From DAIOHQ01 sp036744635 (GTDB lineage Bacteria; Planctomycetota; Phycisphaerae; Tepidisphaerales; Tepidisphaeraceae): DNA of 11,318 bases. A program made the translations under genes and the position numbers. The notes beneath the pieces are model-generated. The model worked only from the letters and a program-made list of their open reading frames with translations, was not told the origin of the DNA and did not search any database. The stretch spans positions 1 to 11,318 of the forward strand of contig DAIOHQ010000164.1 of assembly GCA_036744635.1 (NCBI GenBank). Direction: 5' to 3'. This document shows, one piece after another, positions 1 through 6,088 of the stretch. How positions within the stretch are numbered: position 1 is the first letter of the stretch; every line of letters starts with the position of its first letter.

Positions 1-105
1 GGAGTACCGGGAGAGGGGGTAAAAGGTGGGGCCGCCACAAACAAGAGTTAGACCCCATCGCGCAGCGGGAAATGAAATTTCGCCGCCGACCGCCCCCTCG
101 CTATC
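1..105. other. Upstream region of lutA-like gene
   Basis: This short stretch leads into the plus-strand gene at 106. I see no convincing Shine-Dalgarno sequence just before the ATG at 106; the preceding bases are C-rich. An in-frame TGA at 73-75 limits how far upstream the coding region could extend. A promoter could not be assigned. The gene may be translated from a weak site, or it may lie in an operon that begins before the window. Confidence 0.4.
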
Positions 106-906
106 ATGCCTGCCATGCCCCCGCTGTCCCCCCTGCCTCCCCTGTCCCCCCTGTCCGGCCCCACCGTCGCCTTGTTCATCACCTGTCTGACCGACCAGTT
201 CTATCCGCGCGTGGGCGTGGCGGTGACAAAAATCCTCGAGCATCTGGGTTGCCGCGTGGTCTTCCCCAAGGCACAGACCTGCTGCGGCCAGCCGTTTTAT
301 AACAACGGTTTTCAGGATGAGGCGCGGGAGCTGGCCAGGCGCATGGTCGACGTGTTTGAAGGATATGACTACATCGTCACGCCCTCGGGAAGCTGCTGCG
401 CCATGGTGCGCGAGCATTTCCCGCTCCTGCTGCGCGACGATCACGCCTACGAGCACGGCATGCAGAAATTGTGCAAGGGAACCTTCGAGTTCGTCGAGTT
501 TCTCGACAAGGTGCTGCGGGTGGATTTATCCAAGCTTGCACTGCCCAGCGAGGAGACGATCACCTACCACTACACCTGCCATCTGCGCGGCATTGGCGTG
601 AAAGATGAAGGGGTGCGGCTCCTGCGGGAGATCGGCAACGTGCGCTTCGTGCCGATGGAGAAAACCGACCAGTGCTGCGGGTTTGGCGGCACGTTCGCGG
701 TGAAATATCCGGCCATCAGCGGGGCGATCGTGGAAGACAAGGTGAATTGCATTGCCGCCACCAACGCCCCGACCGTCATCTGCAACGATGCGGGATGCTC
801 GATGAACATTTCCGGCATGTGCAACCGCCGGGGAGTACAGGTGCAAGTAAAGCACTTCGCCGAACTATTGGCCGAAGCGATGGAGATTGACATCGATTCG
901 TGGTAG
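106..906 (+). CDS. lutA: LutA/YkgE-family (Fe-S)-binding cysteine-rich protein
   Basis: The 266-residue product has two cysteine-rich CCG domains. The first holds Cys27 (ITCLTDQF), the pair Cys59-Cys60 in TCCGQPFYNNG, and Cys97-Cys98 in PSGSCCAM. The second holds Cys158 (YTCHLRG), the pair Cys190-Cys191 in DQCCGFGGTF, and Cys226/Cys231 in ICNDAGC. This is the pattern of LutA, the cytoplasmic subunit that works with LutB and LutC to oxidise L-lactate to pyruvate in Bacillus; the domain also occurs in GlcF and heterodisulfide reductase, where it binds iron-sulfur clusters. Residues 1-19 form a Pro/Leu/Ser extension that LutA proteins usually lack; the family start would align near GPTVALFI. An ATG at 115 is an alternative start. 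No lutB or lutC follows; the next gene is convergent. Family assignment is strong, but lactate as the substrate is inferred. Confidence 0.88.
   Translation: MPAMPPLSPLPPLSPLSGPTVALFITCLTDQFYPRVGVAVTKILEHLGCRVVFPKAQTCCGQPFYNNGFQDEARELARRMVDVFEGYDYIVTPSGSCCAMVREHFPLLLRDDHAYEHGMQKLCKGTFEFVEFLDKVLRVDLSKLALPSEETITYHYTCHLRGIGVKDEGVRLLREIGNVRFVPMEKTDQCCGFGGTFAVKYPAISGAIVEDKVNCIAATNAPTVICNDAGCSMNISGMCNRRGVQVQVKHFAELLAEAMEIDIDSW
118..162 (-). other. C-tract / potential G-quadruplex on the complementary strand
   Basis: The plus strand carries C runs at 118-122, 128-133, 139-142, 146-151 and 159-162, separated by 3-7 bases. The minus strand therefore has five G runs that meet the usual G3+N1-7 quadruplex pattern. 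The tract encodes the Pro/Leu/Ser-rich N-terminal extension of the lutA-like protein and lies directly after its start codon. Whether it folds in the cell is not known. Confidence 0.5.
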
Positions 907-970
907 GGGGGAGTCAACACCGAAGCAATTTGCGACGGTCGAATTAGCGGACGATTCCACAGGTAAAGAA

Positions 971-1057
971 ACTGTCATCCTGAACCGTACTCGGTGAAGG
1001 ATCTGGTTTCGAAATTCGTTGCCAGATTCTTCGCGGAATACCGCTCAGAATGACAGT
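971..1057. repeat. Imperfect inverted repeat, interspersed-repeat-like
   Basis: Two 36-base arms, 971-1006 and 1022-1057, are inverted copies with 29 of 36 positions matching and a 15-base loop. The outer ends ACTGTCAT and ATGACAGT pair perfectly, as do the inner ends ATCTGG and CCAGAT. Most mismatches are transitions, so some become G-U pairs in RNA on one strand or the other. The core TCATCCTGA...GAAGGATCT resembles a repeat family I recognise from intergenic regions of several environmental phyla. It sits between the convergent lutA-like (ends 906) and PhyH-like (ends 1109) genes, so it could stop transcription from both sides. No T-tract follows on either strand. Confidence 0.75.
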
Positions 1058-1108
1058 CTTGCGGGCAGTGGTTCGGAAGCGCTCTTTGCGTCGCTCCGCC
1101 GCCGATCT

Positions 1109-2029
1109 TCAGCAGATTTTGCCGCGTTTGCCGGCCTTGCCGTGGGCGATGGGGTTTTCTCCAATCCAGCGTTCATCCACCGGCTCGCTGGCGAGCTGAT
1201 AGCGGGTGTCGGTGGAGAAGCGCACGGCGGGGGGGCGGTCGGAGGTGTTGTCCAGGCTGGCGTGGATCATGTACATGCCGAAGATCAGCACGTCGCCGGC
1301 GCGATATTCGGTGGTGAGCCAGCGCCCGCCCATGGAGTTGCGCAGTTTGGGCGGCGGCGCCTTGAACCAGCCGCCCTGGCCGCGTTCCCACATGTCCAGG
1401 GCACTGCGGCCGGTGCGATTGGTGCAATAGGCGTCAACGTCGATCTCCTTGATGCCGTGGCGGAGGCGCTCGTTCTTGAAGGAGTTCTCCAGCAGCATCA
1501 ATCCGCCAAGCTGCAGGCTTACATCCCCCATCGGCGTCCAGGCGGTGTAGACGTTGTGGGTGCCGCGTCCCATGTAGACGACATCACAGTGCGGGGGCGT
1601 GCCCAGCCCTGGCATGTAGGAGCGAATCCAGGTGAAGTCAAAGTGGCGCACCGCGCCGCCCAGGAGATCGCCGAAGAGATCCATCATCGGCCCGGAGTAG
1701 AGCACCTTCTTCAGCGGCGCGTTGTCCTTGGCCAGATCGGGAGAGAAGCCCAGCTTGGCATCTTTGGCGGGGATTGCCTCCATCGGATCGGTGCCCGGCT
1801 GCAGCCATCCCGCCTTGGCGACGCGTTGGCACATCTCCCGCCGGGCATCCAGCACCTCCTCGCGGCGCAAGGCGCCGCGCAGCAGCAGGTACCCATCTTC
1901 CGCGATGCGCTGGCGGAGAGCGGGACCGTCGCCGAGCAGGTCGGTCGATTCCCGCAGCCAACCAAGCTGTTCGGGGTCCAGTTCCTCTCCTCTGCTGAGC
2001 AGGCGGGGAAACGATGCGATGGCAGTCAT
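1109..2029 (-). CDS. Phytanoyl-CoA dioxygenase (PhyH) family protein
   Basis: The 306-residue protein fits the size and motif order of the PhyH branch of Fe(II)/2-oxoglutarate oxygenases. The metal ligands are likely His147 and Asp149 in PPHCDVVYMG, with the distal His256 in YMIHASLDN. The 2-oxoglutarate-binding arginine is probably Arg270 in VRFSTDTRYQ. The early segment EDGYLLLRGAL (about residues 44-54) is the usual N-terminal entry to the fold. Such enzymes hydroxylate or halogenate small molecules in the cytoplasm; the substrate cannot be read from the sequence. The ATG start is supported by GGAG seven bases upstream. The gene is convergent with the lutA-like gene and is insulated upstream by a terminator, so it is probably monocistronic. 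A long open frame on the opposite strand is a shadow. Confidence 0.9.
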   Translation of the reverse strand: MTAIASFPRLLSRGEELDPEQLGWLRESTDLLGDGPALRQRIAEDGYLLLRGALRREEVLDARREMCQRVAKAGWLQPGTDPMEAIPAKDAKLGFSPDLAKDNAPLKKVLYSGPMMDLFGDLLGGAVRHFDFTWIRSYMPGLGTPPHCDVVYMGRGTHNVYTAWTPMGDVSLQLGGLMLLENSFKNERLRHGIKEIDVDAYCTNRTGRSALDMWERGQGGWFKAPPPKLRNSMGGRWLTTEYRAGDVLIFGMYMIHASLDNTSDRPPAVRFSTDTRYQLASEPVDERWIGENPIAHGKAGKRGKIC

Positions 2030-2098
2030 GATCTCACTCCGTGTGCAAGGACTTCAATGATACCATAATGATGCCCGATCTGCCGCATGTTGGGGCGC

Positions 2099-2135
2099 AA
2101 AAAAGCCCCGGAGCGTGGGATGCACATCCGGGGCT
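2099..2135 (-). terminator. Intrinsic terminator of the delta-60/FG-GAP gene
   Basis: Perfect 9-bp arms, AGCCCCGGA (2104-2112) and TCCGGGGCT (2127-2135), enclose a 14-base loop. Read on the minus strand, the stem is followed by six T residues (2104-2099). It lies about 60 bases beyond the stop of the minus-strand gene ending at 2198 and just upstream of the PhyH-like gene, which it would shield from read-through. Confidence 0.85.
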
Positions 2136-2155
2136 GTGAAGATTCTCATGGTACC

Positions 2156-2190
2156 GGCACACCTGCGGTGGGCACACCTGCGGTGGGCAC
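2156..2190. repeat. 15-bp tandem repeat, about 2.3 copies
   Basis: The unit GGCACACCTGCGGTG occurs at 2156-2170 and 2171-2185 and is followed by the partial copy GGCAC at 2186-2190. The 16-base core CACCTGCGGTGGGCAC recurs exactly at 9687-9702, also in an intergenic position, which suggests a dispersed short repeat. It lies between the stop of the gene at 2198 and its terminator, so it is part of that transcript's 3' end. Confidence 0.8.
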
Positions 2191-2197
2191 ATTTTCC

Positions 2198-4573
2198 TCA
2201 CCGGCTGGCCGCGACGAAGATGCCCTTGTTGTAGCTGGCGCCATAGGCGAAATAGCTTTCCAGCAGGCTGTCATCGGCGGTGCCATCGTTGGAAATGCCG
2301 CCGTTGAGCAGCGACGCGGAGCTGAAGACCTTCACGTGTCCCGCGCCGTTGCCCGAGCCGACGATGACGTCCGAATGGCCGTCATTGTTGACATCCGCGC
2401 TGGCGATCCAGACGCCGGACAGGAAGCCAGGATCGTAGGCGAAGAAATCGGAAATGGCGGCGCCGGTCACGCCGTTGGAGACGTTGATGTGCGGCTCAAC
2501 GTTGACGCCGGCGGCGGTGAAGATGTCATCGACGCCGTCGTTGTTGTAGTCGCCCGCGGCCACGCGCACGCCGCCGAGATAGGTGGAGGCGAACGCGAAA
2601 TAGCTGCGCATCTCCGAGAGATCGACGCCGCTGAACGCCTTGACGTGCGGGCCGGCGCCGGGGCCGGCGCCGGTCAGGATATCGTCGCGGCCATCACCGT
2701 TGGTGTCGCCGGAAGCCACGCGCACGCCGCCGAGGAAGCCGGCGTCATAGGCGAAGAAACTGGCAATGAGATTGCCATTGGCGCCGCTGAAAACCTTCAC
2801 GTGCGGCGGCCCGCCGGCGTCGGCGGCGACGATCACATCCGCCAGCCCATCGCCGTTGATGTCGCCCGCCGCCACGTTCACGCCGCCCTGGAAGGCGCCG
2901 GTAAAGCCGTTGTTGGGATCGGATGTTCCCGGAAACGCCAGGAAACTGCTCAGCGGCCCGCTGACAGCATCGCCGGTGCGGCCATCGAAGACGCGCACGT
3001 TGGAAAATCCGCCGGTGCCGGTGCCGACGATGACATCCGGGGTGCCGTCGCCATTGACGTCTCCGCTGGCCACGCGGGTGCCGCCGAGATAGCCGGGGTC
3101 GAAGGCGGAGAACGAGAGCTTGGTGGCGCCGCTCAGTCCGTCGAAGACCCTGATGTCGGGCGTGGCGCCGACATCCGTACCGGTGACGATCACCGGCGTG
3201 TCGGTGGTGGCGTCGAAGCCGATGAAGCGGGCAACCGCGAAGTCGCCGACGATCGAGTTTGTCGGATCGGCCGTGCCGGCGACCACGATGTTGCCGTCGC
3301 TTTGAATCGCGACCGCCCCGGCCGAGTCGCGCCCGGCGAGGAAGTCGATGTTGACGTGTCCGCCGGTCGGGCGGCGGAAGCTGGTGTCGAGCACGCCGGT
3401 GGTGCTGTAGCGTGAGACCGCGAAATTTACATCATTGGCATCATCGGAATTGGTGGTGTCACCGACCACGACGATCTTGCCATTGCTCTGCACCGTCACC
3501 GCCAGGGCCTGATCCTGGCGAACGGAGAAGTCGGTGTTGCCGGTGCCGCCGGTGCCGAAGGCCGGATCCAGCCCGCCCGTGGTGGTGTAGCGGGCGAGGG
3601 CGAAATCCTGGTTGCTGCCGAAGAAGGCCGAGCCGACCACGATCGCCTTGTTATCCGACTGAATCGCCAGGCCTTTGCCCTCGTCGAGGCCGCCGTTGAA
3701 GTCCGTGGTGACGATGCCGTTGGTCCCGTAGCTGGTGTCGACCTGGCCATTGGTGTTGAAGCGCGCCAGGGCAATGTCGGAGTTGGTGTTGTTGGTAAGC
3801 AGCGTCGTGCCCGCGGCGACGATCTTGTCATCCGATTGCAGGCCGATGGAGTTGATCACGTCCTTGCCGCCGTTGATGTCGAGCCGGGCGACGCCGCCGG
3901 TGCCGAAACTGCTATCGACACTGCCATTGGTGTTGTAGCGGACCACTGAGAAATCGGTGTTGAGGCTGCCATTGGGCGCGGTGCTGCCGCCGACCAGGAT
4001 CTTCCCATCGGTCTGGATCGCGACCGCAAGCCCATTGTCGCTGCTGCTGCCGCCGAGCAGTTCCGTCTGCACCCGTCCCAGCGTTCCGAAGGAGGAATCG
4101 AGCGAACCATCCGTGTTGTATCGCGCCACCGCCACGTCGAACGTGCTTCCCTGTCGGGTCTGGCCGACGGCGATGATCTTGCCATCCGATTGCAGGGCCA
4201 GCCCCCGGATCTCCTCGGAATTGCTCAAGCTGCCGGTCGCGAAATTGGTGACGACTTCGCCGCCGGCGCCGAAGGTGGTGTCCACCGCGCCGTTGGTGTT
4301 GTAGCGCACCATCGCAAAATCGCTGTTGCTGTTGGTGCCCACTTTGAACGTCGCCCCGCCCACGATCACCTTGCCATCGGATTGCAGCACGGTCGCGAAG
4401 GCGTTGTCGATTGAGATGTTGTTGATGTCGGTGGTGACCTTGCCGGCGTTGCCGAAGCTCGTGTCCAGGGCGCCGGTGCTGAGCAGGCGGCGCTCTTCCA
4501 GCATTTCCATCGCGGCCGATGGAGCAAGATTCAGCGATCGTTTGCCGGTCCGGCGGTTCTTGAGAGACTGCAT
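2198..4573 (-). CDS. Planctomycete surface/secreted protein with delta-60 and FG-GAP repeats
   Basis: The 791-residue protein has three parts. Residues 1-35 are basic and contain MEMLEERRLLS, the short motif found at the N-terminus of many planctomycete exported proteins; no ordinary hydrophobic signal peptide is visible. Residues about 35-455 hold seven delta-60 repeats, each with LQSDGKI-like, RYNTNG-like and D-SFG-like blocks; the SFG phenylalanine or its equivalent falls at 40, 101, 162, 223, 282 (Tyr), 339 and 399. Residues about 460-791 hold FG-GAP/VCBS-type repeats with calcium-binding DxNxDG loops starting at Asp505, 571, 623, 675 and 727, mostly 52 residues apart. Both parts are expected to form beta-propeller-like folds outside the cytoplasm. 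I chose the ATG at 4573 because AAGGA lies just upstream; an in-frame ATG at 4618 has less support. The protein stops partway through a sixth FG-GAP unit, before its DxNxDG loop. Function is unknown; adhesion or cell-surface display is possible. Confidence 0.9.
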   Translation of the reverse strand: MQSLKNRRTGKRSLNLAPSAAMEMLEERRLLSTGALDTSFGNAGKVTTDINNISIDNAFATVLQSDGKVIVGGATFKVGTNSNSDFAMVRYNTNGAVDTTFGAGGEVVTNFATGSLSNSEEIRGLALQSDGKIIAVGQTRQGSTFDVAVARYNTDGSLDSSFGTLGRVQTELLGGSSSDNGLAVAIQTDGKILVGGSTAPNGSLNTDFSVVRYNTNGSVDSSFGTGGVARLDINGGKDVINSIGLQSDDKIVAAGTTLLTNNTNSDIALARFNTNGQVDTSYGTNGIVTTDFNGGLDEGKGLAIQSDNKAIVVGSAFFGSNQDFALARYTTTGGLDPAFGTGGTGNTDFSVRQDQALAVTVQSNGKIVVVGDTTNSDDANDVNFAVSRYSTTGVLDTSFRRPTGGHVNIDFLAGRDSAGAVAIQSDGNIVVAGTADPTNSIVGDFAVARFIGFDATTDTPVIVTGTDVGATPDIRVFDGLSGATKLSFSAFDPGYLGGTRVASGDVNGDGTPDVIVGTGTGGFSNVRVFDGRTGDAVSGPLSSFLAFPGTSDPNNGFTGAFQGGVNVAAGDINGDGLADVIVAADAGGPPHVKVFSGANGNLIASFFAYDAGFLGGVRVASGDTNGDGRDDILTGAGPGAGPHVKAFSGVDLSEMRSYFAFASTYLGGVRVAAGDYNNDGVDDIFTAAGVNVEPHINVSNGVTGAAISDFFAYDPGFLSGVWIASADVNNDGHSDVIVGSGNGAGHVKVFSSASLLNGGISNDGTADDSLLESYFAYGASYNKGIFVAASR

Positions 4574-4786
4574 GGTTTCCTTCTTCCTTGTTGGTAACTT
4601 GGCGATTCCTTGCCACATTGGCCGCCCGAAGGTAAGCGAGCGCGCCGGAAAGTGTCAAGCGCAGGAATGTGGCGGGGAAGGCACATAGGCACGAAGGCAC
4701 ACAGGCACGAAGTGAAGCAGAGGGGTTCCCTCCGTGGCTTCCCCGCACCCAGTCTGCGCGTTTCCTGAAGCGGCAGCGGACTCAAC
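4574..4786. other. Intergenic leader between the surface-protein gene and the TPR membrane gene
   Basis: This 213-base gap lies upstream of the surface-protein gene and downstream of the TPR gene that ends at 4787. It contains the Shine-Dalgarno sequence of the surface-protein gene (4578-4582) and an octamer repeat (4677-4712). I see no stem followed by a T run, and no promoter clear enough to mark. Open frames crossing it translate the repeat into low-complexity Cys/Leu/Ala-rich peptide and look spurious. Confidence 0.5.
4677..4712. repeat. 16-bp tandem repeat built from octamers
   Basis: Two 16-base copies, GAAGGCACATAGGCAC (4677-4692) and GAAGGCACACAGGCAC (4693-4708), differ at one base and are followed by GAAG. 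Read on the minus strand they are four octamers of the CTTCGTGC / CTGTGTGC type. Runs of such GTGCCTTC-like octamers are familiar from planctomycete intergenic regions. No coding role is likely. Confidence 0.75.
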
Positions 4787-6043
4787 TCACGCCTCTTTCG
4801 GGTGGCGAATGGCGCCGGAGGTCAGGCACAGTCCCACATACAAAATCATCATCAAGACCTGCAAGGCGAACCACACACCTTTGTCATCCGCCTTGAGCAC
4901 ACGAAAGACCAGCGCCATGATCCCAAGGCAAATGATGACAATCAGGATGATGGCGTGAGTGCGGCGTTGTCTGCCGGGCGGACGGCTTAACAGGCTTACA
5001 ATCGGCAGCAACAGCAGCACCGCACCAACCGCGACCGTGCGCGCCGTCCAATTCGCAAGCTGCGCCGCCAGCGCGATCCCAAGTATCACTCCGGCCAGGG
5101 TGATGAGTTGATTCGCCCCGATGCGCTGCCCCGTGGACATCGCGTGCTTGCCCAGCGGATGGAATCGCAGCAGCACGTTGAACAGCGGATCGGCCAGCCA
5201 GGCAGCGCACAGGAACAGAAGGTAAATCACACATACTGTCCCCAGCAGCGGGTTGTCGTGCCCGATCGCGCTGGAGCTGCTGTACAGTTTGATCAGACCA
5301 TACATTCCGACGGCCAAAGCAATGCGGGCCGGCTTGGGAATTTTGCCCAGCGCCATCGTCGATTCCATCATGATCCGGTAGGGGAAATAGCGGGCCTTCA
5401 GCGAGCGAATAAGCCCCAAACGTGCCGGAGCGAAGTGGGGGTCCAGCCGCAGGGCCTCGAGAAATTCGCTCACCGCTTCGTGCGGCCTGGAGTTGCAGAT
5501 CAGCGCCCAGCCAAGCGTGGAATGGGTCAGCGGAGCTTCCGGATCCTGCCGTAATGCCGCTTCGGCGTCGAGCATCGCGCCACGGGAATCCCCCATCTGT
5601 GCTTCGGCCTGGGCCCGGCGCACCAGGCAATTGGCGCATTGGGGATCGATCTCCAGCCCGCGGTCGGCGGCAGCAATCGCCGCCTTCCAGTCTTTGCGTT
5701 GAAATTCGATCAGCGCCAGGAGGGAAAAATGCCGCGGATCCCCCGAGTCCAGCCGGATCGCCTCCAGAATCATTGACCGCGCGGCATCATATTGCTGCAG
5801 ATCGTGCAAGCACACCGCCAGCACATAAAACCCGAAGGCAAGCTGGGGATCGATCGCAATCGCCAGCCGCGCCTCGGCTTCCCCATCCCGGAACTTTCCC
5901 TGCGCCGCCAGCGCCAGCGCGAGCATCGCATGACCCATGGCGTGATCCGGCTCGCGCGATAAATCCGCCCGAAACTCGCGCTCGGCGTCGGCGTAGCGTT
6001 TCTGCTGAAACAGAACCTCACCGCGCTGATATTCCACACCCAA
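4787..6043 (-). CDS. TPR-repeat protein with C-terminal multi-pass membrane domain
   Basis: The 418-residue product starts with about six tetratricopeptide repeats (residues 3-206), recognisable by helices such as EAEARLAIAIDPQ and EAVSEFLEALRLDPHFAPA. About five or six hydrophobic segments follow, near 240-255, 265-284, 311-327, 334-353, 364-381 and 390-408. It is therefore probably an inner-membrane protein whose TPR array binds partners in the cytoplasm. The start is TTG at 6043, supported by GGAG six bases upstream; GTG two codons later is the alternative, and no ATG fits. The gene lies 45 bases after the TPR-AAA+ gene in the same frame, so co-transcription and coupled translation are likely. 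I do not recognise a named family for the membrane half. TPR and membrane calls are firm; the job is unknown. Confidence 0.82.
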   Translation of the reverse strand: MGVEYQRGEVLFQQKRYADAEREFRADLSREPDHAMGHAMLALALAAQGKFRDGEAEARLAIAIDPQLAFGFYVLAVCLHDLQQYDAARSMILEAIRLDSGDPRHFSLLALIEFQRKDWKAAIAAADRGLEIDPQCANCLVRRAQAEAQMGDSRGAMLDAEAALRQDPEAPLTHSTLGWALICNSRPHEAVSEFLEALRLDPHFAPARLGLIRSLKARYFPYRIMMESTMALGKIPKPARIALAVGMYGLIKLYSSSSAIGHDNPLLGTVCVIYLLFLCAAWLADPLFNVLLRFHPLGKHAMSTGQRIGANQLITLAGVILGIALAAQLANWTARTVAVGAVLLLLPIVSLLSRPPGRQRRTHAIILIVIICLGIMALVFRVLKADDKGVWFALQVLMMILYVGLCLTSGAIRHPKEA

Positions 6044-6053
6044 GCGATACTCC
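6041..6053 (-). promoter_or_regulatory. Ribosome binding site and TTG start of the TPR membrane protein
   Basis: On the minus strand GCGGAG is followed by six bases (TATCGC) and then TTG. This spacing supports the rare TTG as the start, because no ATG occurs between the upstream stop codon at 6089-6091 and the TPR repeats. Confidence 0.6.
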
Positions 6054-6088
6054 GCTATCGATGGACAGCTCTGGACCGATGGCCAACC

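Noticed and set aside
1019..2068. A 349-codon plus-strand open frame opposite the PhyH-like gene
   Set aside because: It starts inside the inverted repeat at 971-1057 and is antisense to a protein with intact HxD...H...R motifs.
2087..3415. A 442-codon plus-strand open frame opposite the delta-60/FG-GAP gene
   Set aside because: It begins in the terminator region, mirrors the repeat structure of the real gene, and gives an Ala/Val/Gly-rich product with no family features.
4677..4712. A CRISPR array
   Set aside because: The units are contiguous 8/16-mers without spacers, and no cas genes are present.
4531..4785. Small minus-strand frames across the octamer repeat upstream of the surface-protein gene
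   Set aside because: Their Cys/Leu/Ala-rich sequence is produced by the repeat itself, and they lack a good ribosome binding site.
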